Shown: positions 37,781 to 50,359, counted from the stretch's first letter. The stretch: DNA of 64,000 nucleotides from Aphrophora alni (GCA_963513935.1 OY740769.1:102589762-102653761), one strand, 5' to 3'. The notes: generated from the sequence alone by a model not told the origin. A program made the numbers and translations.

Positions 37781-38845
37781 TTTGTTATTTATTTTATTTT
37801 ATTTTATTTTTTAGAGAAGTAGTTGAATAATATCTAAAAGCACTTTACATTTTCCTACTTTATTTCCTTTTTTCGATTGTGGAAAATAATCTCTGTCGCA
37901 TGAGGTATATGAATGGGCAGATATAATGTATTTTTAGTTAAGGTCGTCACAGCAGAGTGAACAATGAAAAATAACCCCTAAATGCAAGATAGTACGCAGT
38001 AGGCGCGTTCTGCTTATCTGGCTGTCTCTTACTCTTTATCTTTGGTCGTATCTAAATGTAAATAGAATAAAATTAATAAAATGATATTGGAACTGTAGAT
38101 TTTAGTACAGACGTCAAATTGAGAGATATTAAAAAAAAATAATAAAAATAAAAAAATAATAAAAAAAAACACTCTTATTACCTCAAAACTAGTATCGATG
38201 TTTGACCTATCACAACTGTTTCTATACTTTATATATGGGAGAAAGAAAGAGTAATTCATAATTAATGTTTGCAACATTTAAAAAGAACATTTTAACTCAG
38301 AGATATAATTATACAAATATTAGAGAACAAATTCTTGACGTAAATTTATCATCATTTATCTATAATTGTCTTCATGAAATCTGAAAAAAAAAAAAAAAAA
38401 AAAAAAAAGCGTGGAATCCACAACAAATGTTGTTTGTTTATAATTGTGGCTAGAACAAAGGCGGAACAATTCTAGTCACGTTACGTAGGGATAGACGAGA
38501 AGTGCTATAGCGGCCGTTGACAGTTAGTTATGTCCATGAGTGTACAATTTGTAGACCTCATGTTGACTGATACCGACACTTGAATGACATTGATATTTCC
38601 CAATATGGCTACTTACCACCCTGACAGTCTTGCAACTATTCCCACTCACATTCTATAGAAAATATATTAGTATTTGAGTGTAACACCCATCCTGAGAAAG
38701 AGAAGATTCTCAAGTGAGAACCAATCGGTGACGTCTTGTCAGTTGATGGGCGTGAAGGAGTTTTTAAATTCCATATGGTGAAAAATTTCAATAAAATTTT
38801 AGAACCTTAAAATATCAAAAAATATTGGAATATTTATTTTAGTGG
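37780..38845. other. Gene-free stretch
   Basis: A (TTTTA)n run occurs at about 37.79-37.81 kb and a pure A25 tract at 38384-38408. No gene. 38.45-38.75 kb is less AT-rich but has no recognisable motif. Confidence 0.45.
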
Positions 38846-38849
38846 TATT

Positions 38850-39470
38850 TTATCATGGTTTTATTAACTCGCTATTTTCATGTCTGTTCAGTACAAATTT
38901 TGGAATCGATTTTAAACTAACTCCCCGATGAGCTAGAGACTTGAAACTTTAAATATAGCTCAAAACTGGATGACAGTATGACATTGTTTTCGTGTCTGTC
39001 CGTCAATCGCTGCAATGGTAAGAAAGCAGTTAAAGTTGCGCATTGACCGGTGTAGCATTGACTTGTTGGTGGAACAACGCTTCACATATTATTTAAATTA
39101 CGAGTTGAGAAGGATGGAAAAAGAAATGGTAGGAAATTTGAGACTACTCACTGATAACTATTTGAAGTTCTCGCGAAAGAACATCGAATTCTTGTTCGAT
39201 TTCCAAGAGAAATTATTTGTATGATCGGTTTTAGGTTACGACAACTGAAAAATAAAAATGAATATGAACCATTCGGTGGGATTGACATTATGGTTTTTGT
39301 AGATTTGTTGATCTAATCAAGATATTGCAAGCCGATTGTAAAATTCACACACAATACTAAAAAGCAAAAAATATTTATTCAATTTATTATTTTTTAACCC
39401 ACATTTTTAAAATGGACTATAAAGTATAAAATATGTTCTCTTAGCCCCTTACAGATTCCTAACCCTGTAC
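38850..39470 (+). repeat. Family C dispersed repeat, copy 3
   Basis: Blocks: ttattaactcgctattttca, ttttggaatcgattttaaac, taactccccgatgagctaga, gacttgaaactttaaatata, the aaaatggactataaagtata block, and finally a ttcctaaccctg block matching 35.55 kb. Between them is a segment with a 69-codon frame (39015-39224, MVRKQLKLRIDRCSIDLLVE and on). It may be family-internal coding sequence, but it is not seen in the other copies and no family is known. Confidence 0.55.
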
Positions 39471-39529
39471 TGATGGTCCTGAAAATTTGTAATTGTTAAT
39501 TTTTAATAGGTATGATAATACTTGTAATA

Positions 39530-39605
39530 TTTTAAACCAAATAAACTTCGGGTTCCCATAAATTATTTTATACATTTTAGTCTCTTTAAAATATATTTGA
39601 TGTTT
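39530..39605 (-). repeat. Family C fragment, copy 4
   Basis: Minus strand agactaaaatgtataaaata followed by atttatgggaaccc corresponds to the actaaaagtataaaataatt block and its downstream sequence in copies 1-2. Confidence 0.4.
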
Positions 39606-39808
39606 ATTTAAACAAATCCCTACAATTGTAACGTAACTTGGATTCGAGAAAGGTAATTAAATGTATAACTTTACTTTCTACTGTATAACTTGACCTGGAA
39701 TGGGATAGTAATGAGGGCAGTGAAATGGGAAGTAAAACAAAAAAAAAATATTGTATTTGTCGGCCTTACTATTTAAAAGTTTCCCTTTTGCCACAATACT
39801 GTTAAATA

Positions 39809-40150
39809 CAGAGTGGCCATGAAGTCCCCCAATATTTTTCACAGTTTGTGTCTTAATGACTTCGCACTAGATGAAGTTTGTGTATAATTGATTTTCAACT
39901 CTGTGTTCGGTGGTATAACTCTTTCACCTATTCACTCCAGTTATTCATTTCAAATACATCACATTTAATGTTGTAATTATGTTAGACACATGTTATTGCA
40001 CTAGACTTCGATTTTCACCTCAATGGAACATTGTAAAACTCTCATTTCACCATAAAACAACTTCAAAATGGATTTAAATTGATTTTTTAAATACGAAAGG
40101 AACACACTTATTATTAAAATGATAAATCAAGTTTACAATTATACTGATGT
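39809..40150 (+). repeat. Left long inverted arm of the 39.8-kb mariner-like element
   Basis: Reverse-complementary, with many substitutions and some indels, to about 40548-41012. The outermost 10 bases (CAGAGTGGCC versus CAAAGTGGCC) and the inner ttttcacctca blocks are best conserved. Confidence 0.7.
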
Positions 40151-40221
40151 ATGTAAGTAGATCTTCGAACTGTGATACGCCGACTACTTTGGGAGTAGTA
40201 GATTGTAGATTCCAGTACAAT

Positions 40222-40555
40222 ATTATCCTCCAGCAGGACGGTGCTCCTGCGCACTACTAATCCTTAAGTAAAGCAATTTTTGGAACGAAATTTTCCTAAT
40301 AAGTGGAATGGCCTCCGATATCCCCGGATTTAACGCCTCTAGATTTTTTCTATTGGGTACACAACGTAAAATTAATAGTTTATAAAATTAAAATCCGAGA
40401 CATTGAGGATCTTTGAACGAGAATAGTAGAAGAGTATCACAAAATCACCAAAAAATATGTTTGTAAATGTTAGAAATTATTTTATTAACGCGATCTACCA
40501 CTGCCAAGATGTCGCCAGATGTTTGAACATCTACTAAAGTCGGTCAGTATAATTG
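40222..40555 (+). pseudogene. Mariner-like transposase, C-terminal part only
   Basis: Plus-strand translation gives IILQQDGAPAHY, then EWPPISPDLTPLDFFYWVHN, KLIVYKIKIRDIEDL, then a degraded end (…RIVEEYHKITKKYV). QQDGAP-H and W-P-SPDLTPLDFF contain the second and third catalytic aspartates of the mariner DDD triad (codons at 40237 and 40327). The two are 30 codons apart and in the same phase, although a stop (at 40257) lies between them. The N-terminal DNA-binding region and the first aspartate are absent, replaced by the left inverted arm. It is non-functional. Confidence 0.8.
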
Positions 40556-41012
40556 TACAACTTGATATATCATTAAATGACTGCATAGGTTTCATATTTA
40601 AACAACAGTTTAAAACTATTATGAATTTCTTTTATGATGAAAATTGAGTTCTATGAGGTGAAAATTAAAGTCTAGTTCGTTTCACACAATTAGAACATTA
40701 AATGTGCAGTATTAAAAAAAGTCAAATATCATAAATAAATTTCTATTGTTTTTGGATAAAGATAAATGAGAGATTATTTATCCCAACGAACGTACGGTTG
40801 AAAACTATGTTAAATCAAGTTTCAAAATACCATGTTGCCATTAAAAAAAATGACACAATTCCAATATTGCTGATTTAAAATGGCGGAGGGAAATTTTTTC
40901 ACATAATAAAACGAACTATAAGTAATTAAACACTTTACTTAGTCTGAAATCATTATGACGTAAACTGTGCAAAAAGTAGAGGGGAGAGGGAGGCTCCTTT
41001 ATGGCCACTTTG
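40548..41012 (+). repeat. Right long inverted arm of the 39.8-kb mariner-like element
   Basis: Complement of the left arm. It is longer by about 120 bp because of inserted sequence near 40.83-40.92 kb (which includes aaaatggcggagggaaattt). Confidence 0.65.
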
Positions 41013-41329
41013 TAGAATGATTAATAGGAAGAGAGATCTAATTTTAAATGTATAAAAAAACGCTATTCCATAGTTGGGAAAAATCAAATAAAATTGTCCA
41101 TGAAGTTCTAAAAATAACCTTATTTAAACTACATAATTACAAGGAGAAAACTACCTCATGAGACAACTACATTAATAAAACTATATGGTATAGTCGGTAC
41201 CAATGATAAGTGAGAGATATTTATATAATAGTTTCTAATACCTACTTGGTGATAAAGACAATATATTTAACCTATACTTGATACGTTTATGCTACCAACA
41301 AATCCTCAATTGTATTTAATTAACAACAA

Positions 41330-41831
41330 GTTTTTCATGACGGCAGTGTAGGATCATTTTAGTTTTTTGCTATTTATTCTTGAACCGTAATATTTTTTAC
41401 CTCGGTATTGGACGCGGGTTTAGGGCATTAACCATTTCTTTTCACTAAAAGTTTATCCAAATCTGTGGAATTTATTTTGAGAAATAACGCCTCTTCTAAC
41501 AGTCTTCTTGGCCGATTTTTTTGTTTTCTATCGATAACTCAGTTTCCGGAAAGTTGTAGATATATTGACTAATACGATTTATCCTAAGGCGGATTTTGGG
41601 AAAATCGTATGTCAGCTATCACCAAATTTTGAGTTATCGAAATATCCCCAGAAATGGGTAAAGTATGGACACATGCAACAAACTTAGGGTGAGATCTATC
41701 CCTCCACGCGTATCTCCATCACTTTCTTTTACTCCTGAGTTCTGAAAAAGGAAATGTCCGCAAAATATTGACATCGATTTATTTAACCATTACATAATTT
41801 TCTCTACACTATGTTGCAAAGTAAAAATGAC

Positions 41832-41832
<1 letters not shown>
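41330..41832 (+). repeat. Family B dispersed repeat, copy 5 (5'-truncated)
   Basis: catgacggcagtgtaggatc, accgtaatattttttacctc, gcgggtttagggcattaacc, ttgagaaataacgcctcttc, ggccgatttttttgttttct, ccaaattttgagttatcgaa and catgcaacaaactta occur in the same order as in copies 3 and 4. The copy is immediately followed by a (TA)n array. Confidence 0.6.

Positions 41833-41833
<1 letters not shown>

Positions 41834-41883
<50 letters not shown>
41834..41883 (+). repeat. (TA)n microsatellite
   Basis: About 24 units, directly at the end of family B copy 5. Confidence 0.95.
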
Positions 41884-41889
<6 letters not shown>

Positions 41890-41893
<4 letters not shown>

Positions 41894-43085
41894 TAATGTA
41901 ACTAATTATATTATAGATATTCTAAATACAGTTTTATTTCGATCCAAAATTTAGACTCTATACTGCAATGAAAAGATATTTTTAGCAGTACGGGAGACGA
42001 TTGATTTAAAAAAAAAAATATCGTAGAAAATGGAATAAAGATAATTCAAATTAATGCAGAAATTAACAATTTATGCGGAGAACCTAAATTTATATTTCCA
42101 TAAATATTTATCTTAAAACCTGAAAAATTAGAAGCATTTTTGCTCAAAGCTGATAATTAAAATGTATTTAAAGGGCAAACTTAAAGATTTATTTAAGTTA
42201 AAACTCACCTAGCCATACAATTTTATAACAATCCTGTACAATCGCTCGTGTTTTGATCGGACCCCAGGGCTAACTTGTGTACAATGAGATATGCTTAAGG
42301 CGCCTATCTTTATTGCGGCTGTCTAAAGTTATCAACTTCCCCCTCCCCCTCCCTCTCTCCTTGTATATCTTATCAACACTGGTTTATTCTGTGACACCAT
42401 TCCTTTCACTTCCGTATTGTAATTTGTAAAAGAAATAAAATTATAACAACGAAAAACAATGTTTTGAAACTCTAGAAACGTAAAAATGTAATTTTTGTTT
42501 AAGACTGAAAACAATGCTATTTTTTTGTTAGTGGCAAACAAAATAACAGTACTATTTAAAATTGTGAGATATGACGAAATAGAAGGATATAGTAAGATTG
42601 ATGAAAGGAGTAGGGTTAATGAGATTACTATAAAATCAATAAAAATACAATGTACAGTTTTATTAACATGGTGTAATCGGACCGATTTGGTTATAATTTT
42701 GCATAAATGATGTAGATTTCTACGAAAGTACTTCACATAACGGTGGCTGTTTGCCTAAGTAAAACATGTTGTTGTTTTTTATTAATTATTAAATTATCTC
42801 ATAGTTATTAACTACACAGGTAATGCATCAGAAATGTCATTTTTTTTGCATTTAAGTTGGTAATAAAGAAAACAATTAATCATCAATAAAATATCAAAGA
42901 AGACAGAATGATCTTGCAGAATAATAAAATAATATGCAATACTACCTGACGAATATTTCTAGAAAATATTTATTTTCGAATGGGTGGTTTATAAGTGTTT
43001 CGTTAGAACCAAACAATCTTAAATAACACATAATAATCTTATTCTTTCTTAAATATCTTTTTGGTCATAATAGGAGAAACCTTTA
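41890..43085. other. Gene-free stretch with overlapping antiparallel frames
   Basis: A 134-codon minus-strand frame (42332-42736) overlaps a 71-codon plus-strand frame (42495-42710). The minus-strand product is hydrophobic near residues 30-75 but matches no family I know, and its tail is Arg-Gly rich from a CCCTCCC tract. The coding status is unsupported. Confidence 0.35.
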
Positions 43086-43089
43086 TAAT

Positions 43090-43380
43090 AACTCAGTGGA
43101 GTACCTCAGCTCATAACCACTGGGTGCTTGGGATGCATTTTGTATTCAGGATGACGGCTCAAATAAATGATTAATATAAGATAACATATAGACATGGTTC
43201 ACTATGTCTTAATTTGTTTGTATTTTATTAAATTTCTATCTCGTGTATTTTTTGTATTGTATATTGTGTATTTGTATTATATTGTGAGTAATTTTTGTAT
43301 AGTATGACAACTTAAATGTATACGGCAGCACAGCTGCATTATGTATGCCATAAGTGATGCAAATAAATAAATAAATTTAA
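43090..43380 (+). repeat. Possible LINE 3' tail
   Basis: The stretch ends in gccataagtgatgcaaataa followed by further ataa units. A (AAAT)n-type tail after a gccataagtg phrase is usual for 3' ends of several arthropod non-LTR elements. Upstream is T/G-rich (tttgtattgtatattgtgta). No coding remnant was found. Confidence 0.3.
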
Positions 43381-43625
43381 AAAATATTATAAAAAGAGGG
43401 GACAAAATCTTTCGGAAATAATTAAATATGCTAGAAAAGAGGTGGCTCCGATAGACGCAAAAAGATTTATAATTTATATCTGTCAAGACGTAACTAACGC
43501 CATAACTGTAAATATAACTTTAATAACAGAACGACATTATAAAGAGGATTATAATAGCAGTGACGATGGATTATTTTGGATCGGAAACAAGAGAAATGAG
43601 TTTGTTGATTGGATTTAAACTGATA

Positions 43626-44794
43626 AACACAGGGTCGTTGAAAAAGAGTTCGTCATTTCAATTATTTCTGACACGAGCAATAATCAAATAATTTTCTAAA
43701 TTTTATTGACAAACTATATAAACATTACAGGTTTTTTATTCGTCTTGATGATGAGGTGTGCGCATGTGTAGAAACTATTGCACTACCCTTCGTTCGTCAA
43801 TCATATCCTTTTAGTCAGTTTAGTAAAGGTGACTGTAGGGCTGCAACCAAAACCTCAATGTGTTTGGTTTGCTGAATTTAAATAAGTGATTACACTACGA
43901 AATAATATTTGTGTTTGAAGGCAAATATCCACTATAAGTTGGTGTAGGTAGTTTAAAGAAAGTGGAAATGTGAAGATCAATAAATCTCTATACTGACCAC
44001 GTACATCGGACGATATTGTGGAGCTTTTACAGACATCCTCTCGACGCAATTTGAAGCATGGCATTTTAAAAACAACTCTTCTGGAATGTTCATGGTTACA
44101 AAATCCAGCTTAAACATGAAAGTAAGCAGATCCCAAAAACAAGTTGAATTGCTAAGATATTGTTGAATGAAATAGCTGATTATGAAATTATGTGAACGAA
44201 ATTTCGTTCAGTGATGAGGTAACATTCCAAATAAATAGTTTTGATAAACACCATATCTTCGGCTCCTCAACGAAATACATTTTATCGGTACGTTTTGATT
44301 ATACTAAGATAAACATTTTGTGTGATATAATGCATCGAGTGAGAAATGTGGTGAAAAAAGGATTACAGGTGTTAATTACTTGAACATGAACGAACTTTCT
44401 GTTTTATTACAGATACGAGAAAAAGAAACAAGTGTCATTTTTCCAGCGAGATAGAGCTCCATTTTCAATCTCAATATACAAGAGGCAATCAATGACAGCT
44501 TTCTAGGCTGTTGGATTGGTAGGAATGGTCCTGTTTTGAAGTCATTACGACATCACGAAGCCTCCACATGGTATTTCCCTACTAGAGTTACGTTAAGTAT
44601 ATTGGTTTACGCTAACAAAATGGAATCTACGCTGTTTAAAGAGAGAATTACTGCCGCCATAGCGACTACCATGGTCGAACGAACCTGGGATAAAATCTTA
44701 GTGCTCACATTGAAACTTACTAAGTCTGTTGGCATATTTTGATATAACTATAAAATGAATCGAAATGACGACACTTTGTTTCGACATCAATGTA
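43626..44794 (+). mobile_element. Mariner-like element, full length but decayed
   Basis: The left end, cagggtcgttgaaaaagagt then tcgtcatttcaatt (43630 onwards), is mirrored by the right end, atcgaaatgacgacactttg then tttcgacatcaatg (44758-44792). This gives terminal inverted repeats of about 30 bp. TA dinucleotides lie just outside on both sides. The length of about 1.17 kb is ordinary for mariner. Its TIRs differ from those of the 39.8-kb element, so it belongs to a different subfamily. Confidence 0.75.
43840..44742 (+). pseudogene. Decayed mariner-like transposase
   Basis: The protein can be followed in order through several frames. CRAATKTS and QCVWFAEFK at the N-terminus are followed by FKESGNVKINKS and PRTSDDIVELLQTSSRRNLK, the linker after the helix-turn-helix. 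Then come NEISFSDEVTFQINSFDKHH (first catalytic Asp, 44.2 kb), FQRDRAPFSISIYKRQSMTA (second Asp, normally QQDGAP, 44.44 kb), and VYANKMESTLFKERITAAIA followed by TTMVERTWDKI (C-terminus, 44.6-44.7 kb). The third Asp region around 44.55 kb is scrambled. Several stops and frameshifts mean it has long been inactive. The 60-70-codon frames in this region on both strands are fragments or shadows of it. Confidence 0.8.
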
Positions 44795-44799
44795 TAAAT

Positions 44800-45580
44800 G
44801 TAACAATTCGTGAGGATTTTACTTCTTAAAAGAAAAACCCAATTTCTTGTACAAAAAACTAAAATATTAATCAATAATGCATTTTTAAAGTATTTAATGA
44901 ACTTACTTGGGAACTAACAAAAGAGTACATCAAAAATATTGAACATAAAAGCAGCAACATATCTTTCAAGAAAAAACAAAAAGAGACAATCAAATAAAAT
45001 TCTACAAAACTATTGCAGTGCCAATAAATATACATGGGAGTGAAGTTTGGACGATCACAAAGAAACAAGAAACCAATTACAAGAGGATGCGATTTTTTAC
45101 ATAAAAAAATGATTAACAAAGTAATGAGGATTTATACGAAGGAATTTTAGAAGTGACTATATTAAATAAAAATAACATATAATTAACAGGGAAAACACAC
45201 AGAGAGAATAGATAAAGGAAGGTTGTTGTTGAAGCCATCAAATAGAAGTAGAGTGAAACAAGAAGTAAATATAGACTGAGAAAACAAAGAGTCTTGTAAC
45301 AGGGGGAAAATTTCTAAGACGTGAAGTGTAGAAGAAGTAAAGATGAGAAGTAGAAGAAGGCATCTTATGTTTTTAAATTTATATATTTTTAGATATATTC
45401 ACCAACAAATTCATAAAACGATTTATTGCTGTCTTTACGTCGGAATCTTTCGATCCTAACTCCAGCCTAAAATAGGTGACACTATTTCCCACTAATCTGG
45501 TTATGCGATGGTATAGTTGCGCACTACGATGTGTGACTTTTAAAATTATTAATAGATAGGGAACACTAAAAAAAGAAAAA
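44800..45580. other. Gene-free stretch, purine-rich end
   Basis: 45.2-45.37 kb is A/G-rich (gaagtagagtgaaacaagaa and similar). The 82-codon minus-strand frame at 44.87-45.12 kb has no motif. No gene. Confidence 0.45.
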
Positions 45581-45584
45581 AAGA

Positions 45585-46010
45585 ACTAAGTTTTAGACCC
45601 TTAATGAGAAAGTTGCGTGATGGGTAAAAAAATCAAAGACGAATTGTTTTGAGATATAGCCCATGTTCGTTTTGAGGTCGCCTGAGTAAATATAAAATTA
45701 AAATATTTCCAAAACAGGTTATAACGATTTTGTTAAATGTTTCCTCAAGTTTAGCCTCTACAGACTCAAACAAAACGTATTGGTTCCCATCTCTTTCCCA
45801 AAATCCCGGTTCTTTACTTATCGATTAAAAGGAAGGCAACCATTTAATTAACCCTCAGGCTTTTATTGACTCTACAGATTTTGAACAAAGATTACCGAAA
45901 TTTGTTCAGTAATGGGCCAAATCCGTGACGGTTAATTTTGGTCCGTTTTCATTAAATTTTGCTTTAGGGTGAAAGATTAGGTTTTTTTTTTAATGTGTTC
46001 CATTTTCTTG
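45585..46010 (-). repeat. Family B dispersed repeat, copy 6 (reverse)
   Basis: On the plus strand one reads the complements of family blocks in reverse order: aatcaaagacgaattg, cgcctgagtaaatataaaat, acagactcaaacaaaacgta, ttggttcccatctctttccc, and acttatcgattaaaagg. This matches the complement of 26.8-27.1 kb (for example gttctt-ggggctgcacac and cgataactc). It is the only clear reverse copy. Confidence 0.45.
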
Positions 46011-46014
46011 TTAA

Positions 46015-49000
46015 AGCGATGAAGACGCGTTTGTCGATCAAATGAACCAAGTTCACATGGCTATTTAAAAATATGAATTCTTATCGAAGATTGCGTCAAT
46101 GGCTCCCTTCACTTTTTACTGACAACTATCGAACTGACCTCTTTTGTGAGGTAGTTTTTTCATAGATTTTTATATTATTTGATCATATGTGCGTGAGCAA
46201 GTTTGTTCATTGTTTTGGCACTGATTATTTGATTTACAGATAGGTCAAAGTTAATGCAATTTATTTTAACTGATTATTTACACTCTCCTCTTATTAAAAG
46301 GTAGCTGCAATTGGTTTAAACACTAAATCAACGAATATAATCTTAGTTGTTCAATTACAACTTACAGACGTAATAATGCAAAGTTGTAATTTAATATACT
46401 GTATTTGCATAGGCGCCACTTAACTCATAAAATGATTACGTTCGCCATTACATTGAGAATAAAATACGTACATATCGATAGTAAGCGAATTATAGAACTT
46501 ATAATAGAAATGCAAATCAGTATCGAAGTACCTGTCAATAAATTCTACTTAACAGTATCTTCAGTTAAATTTACAAATTCGTATTCAAAAGATTCCTAAT
46601 AAATACGTACAACATTCCTAATACATTCATTCTATATATGGATTAGTATGAAAGTAATATTGTAAAGGTAATCTAGGAATAGTTTAGCTTAAAGAATGTA
46701 GTTGGAATGGCTCCAATAATACAGGATTCGTTGGGAAGAATGGTAGTGATTTGAATGCCGGGTGTAGAAAGAGATTGGTTTTAAATAAGACATTTTAAAA
46801 TAATAAATATAGCGATTCAATTATATCAACTGAAGTTAATTAGAAATAGTACAATCTAATTAAGCTCTATAAATACTGCAGTGGTATGAAAAATGAATTT
46901 GTTCATACAAACCGATGAGTCACTAGTTGAATTTAATTACTGCTTAAAAATAGTAGGAGTGGTAGAAAATAGGAGGTAGTTTTGTGTTAATAATTTGTAA
47001 AATATTATTTTAAAGTAGAATAGGTAGATATCATTAAAGTTTATAAAATTATTATTTGTATTTTTGTTGCTTTACGGTAAAAATTTATCAAAAGGGAATT
47101 TTTATTTTAAGGTTTTTCAACACTTAAATAACCAAAATTAGTAGCAATAAATCAAACACTTAAAACTTTAGTTTGAAAACAGATAAGTGAATTAAATATG
47201 TTTCTAGAGTATACCAATATAACAAACATTTCTTTAATTTTCTGTATGAAAAATTTTTATTTGGAACGTTTAAAGTAATAAGATAAACGTCTTTCAAAAT
47301 GAAAGTTCGTTGAGAATAAAAATTCCATAGTGATTTTAAATTTGTACTTATTTAAACAGTATTTGATGTACTTAGAAATAAAAATGAACAATAAACTCTA
47401 AGTTATCAACTTCAGTTGTTACATACACCGAAAACTACATTCTTGATATAAACTTATAGTACTAAAATATTTTATCTACAGATAACATCTGAAGATGAAA
47501 CTTAGTAATTAAACAAAAAATTGTCACGAATGAATGACTTATACAATTTAAGGTTTCAATCATTTGGTGATTGGTTTTTAAAGAAATGTTGCTTAATTGA
47601 AGTTAAGAAGTAACAAGATGTTTATTTTTAAATTTTCCAAACAATGAACGTACAATTAATTTTTACTTTAATTGCTACAATTTATTCACTAAAATAAAAT
47701 GTGACAGTATTAACGAAAAACTAGACAACAATTTTTGTATTTGCACATTGTCAATTAAATATGATTTTAGCAAAATTCTTTACAAACGATCCATCAATTC
47801 AAAACATTTGATGGAATGGAGTCATTTTTTGAACGTGTAAAAAGATAGCATTACTACAATTTTTATTTTTTATTTTATTTAAAAAATTTTATTTTTTTTT
47901 AATATTGAGATTCAGTTTTCGAATTTTTATCTACCTAATGAGACAACTGATATAATGTATCACACAATAAGAATTTACATTTTAAATTTGGATGCCTACA
48001 TTTATATAGAGCGGGAAGGGTTATTATAATTTCCTGATTAGAAATAAACAAAATCTCTCGTTTCTGAATTAACTCGTTCAATATTTATTACGAATGGGGG
48101 GGGGGGCTTTTGATACACCCGGAATAACCACACATGCCGTCAAACCTATTACTTATACCAACGACATAACTCAAATACTATGCCAGTACAGTTAGTATGA
48201 GCGAGCAACCAGTGCGTAAACTATTTATATTGCTATGGTAATTGAATTCCAACCACGGTTAACCTATAAATTCCTAACATCTAATTGCCATTCCTAATAC
48301 ACAAAGATTACGTAGATAGTTAAATTATTCATTAATTGCAAACATGCTGTTACAATTAAAATTCCTAGAAACGGATCGTGGGTGGCCATATAAACCAAAA
48401 ATTGATTACTAGTGGGAACTATTCAAATTAAGTGAGATTAAATATGCAATTATATAAGTAAAAGTTAACAAAATAATAAATATCTCATGTACATGTTCAA
48501 AGGTAAAAATTCCGTTCTTACAAGGAAAATTAATTAAGCTATATTAAATAAAGTCAAGTAGCCTATAGTACTTATTGGTATAGTCTACAACAAAATACAG
48601 AAAAAGTTAATTATTAGGTACGTTTAAATATTACCACACCGTTATTCGGGAAACATCTGGGTGATAGTCGATCATCGCCCTGATACACTTGATCTTACCA
48701 AGAGTAACAGTCGGTATAGCAGTGATTCCATCTCTAAAATGGAAAAGATCCCGGATTTTCTTAGCCTAAGTTATATGTTTAACATAACCAGAGAAGGAAA
48801 GTACATAGGGGTCAGATCGTGGGTTCTTTATGACTACAAAACAAGACCATACAATATAACGTCCAGGAAATCTATCATAGAGAGCTAACCATGAGAATGT
48901 AATGGGGTGGTGTTCTAACTTCTTGGTGAATTTGATAATTCTATCCTTTCCTCTTACTAGCCTATGTCATCAATTTGTGGGAAAACTTGAAATTCCAGCA

Positions 49001-50345
49001 TCTCCAAGTAAGTGAAACCTGTAAACGCTTTCTCAGCCAACATGAACGGGTTACGACTACAGAACATGAGCATACTAAACAATTTCATTTGTTTGTAGAG
49101 TTTTAAGATTCGATAGTTGTGACGGTTAACATAGTAATTTAAATTTAAACTTTTTTTATCAGTGTACGTAATTAGCTTTCATAATCGCCTATTGCATTCA
49201 GTACTGTCACAGCAAATTAATCTTGTTTAGGACGATTTGCGGGTTTAATTCTTATTTAAGCTGGATTTAATACGCATTTTTCAAGATTTAAGGAGTATGA
49301 TTTGAACAGTTTTTTTTTAAGATTGCTAAGTTCCAAAACAGGTCGAAGGATAGAGTTTTTTAGGACTACGGAAGCACGACTACTGAAAAGCTTGAAGTTA
49401 TCATCTGATGTTCATCGGTTTGAGGATATCTTCATGAACACATTTCCAACTTCTTTAACCTTACTATACCATTGAATGTTTTGTCTACATGTGGATTTTT
49501 GTTTGTGATTTCGCAAAAAACTCATGTTCACTGCAACTACGGATTTATATTCACCAAATCATAAAATAGAGCTTTCTGTTACACAGTCGCCATTACTAAA
49601 ATTATTACAAAGTAATGATATATACGCGGAGCAATTTTCTAAATCACGAACACATTTTGTGACCACTCTGTGTTTTGACATCCACTCACATAAAACATAT
49701 ATATTATCTTGTAAAAAAAATATTGCATTAATGACTGCTGTCTAAAAGTTCATTGCCAAAGCAAAGATATTTCTTTGTCCGAAAATTAATTGCAATACAT
49801 CCAAATGTAATGAGCAGTTACTCTATAACCTTGTTATTAATATATACACATCACCTAGATGCACCTTCTACAATTTTGTAGTTACTTGTTGTTACAATTT
49901 GTTGTTATATTAAGCAATTGTAATTTATGGTAATTCCATAATAATTTTATTGAATTGTTTATTCGAATCTTTGTGCCCCAACAATTTATAAGAAAGTCAT
50001 TTTATTAAATAATTTTGTTTCTGCCAAACGTTTTGACTTTTAAAAGGTGTTGTCACAAGGAAGGTGACGCCATTTAAAATTATTCGGTTGGTCCTCCTTC
50101 CTCCGTATCAAATTGGGAGGGGGGAATAGGATTTTAAAATCTGCCAAAATGTATACTAACTGAATCATATAGTATTTTGAAAATATAAAATCTCTGTCTA
50201 CTATGATTATAAAATTAATCATGGTTCAAAGGACTTATTTTCCCATTCCACATAATTAAAATGAACAAAAAATGATGGAAATATTTTTCTAGGTGTAGAA
50301 TCGATAGACATTTTATAGCATCATGTATCGGAGCGTCTATGAAAG
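46015..50345. other. Gene-free AT-rich stretch
   Basis: About 4.3 kb without a recognised gene, RNA or family. An 11-base G run lies at 48096-48106. Frames of 60-75 codons at 46.4, 48.7, 49.5 and 50.0-50.2 kb carry no motif. 48.66-49.1 kb is mildly GC-richer, but no splice-bounded exon can be argued. Confidence 0.4.
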
Positions 50346-50359
50346 AGATCAATAATATA

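Larger units (their letters stand above)
39807..41014 (+). mobile_element. Mariner-like element with long inverted arms, internally deleted
   Basis: The element is bounded by TA on both sides (39807-39808 and 41013-41014), the target site of the Tc1/mariner superfamily. Its ends are CAGAGTGGCCATGAAGTCCC on the left and the matching complement ggctcctttatggccacttt g on the right. Complementarity continues inward far beyond normal mariner repeats. gtcttaatgacttcgcacta pairs with the complement of the sequence at about 40.95 kb. cacatttaatgttgtaatta and gacttcgattttcacctcaa pair with the complement of 40.66-40.71 kb. Each arm is therefore about 340-460 bp, with indels. Only about 400 bp lies between the arms, holding a transposase C-terminus. 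It reads as a non-autonomous, internally deleted and old copy. Confidence 0.8.

Noticed and set aside
42332..42736. 134-codon open frame on the minus strand
   Set aside because: No recognisable family. It ends in a low-complexity Gly tract from CCCTCCC repeats, and an overlapping antiparallel open frame suggests a chance run of few stops.
43745..43785. cttgatgatgagg followed by tagaaac, resembling a hammerhead core
   Set aside because: The bases between the two blocks do not form a stem, and the site lies inside the 43.6-kb mariner-like element.
48096..48106. Eleven-base G run as a G-quadruplex
   Set aside because: A single run without the further G tracts needed for an intramolecular quadruplex.
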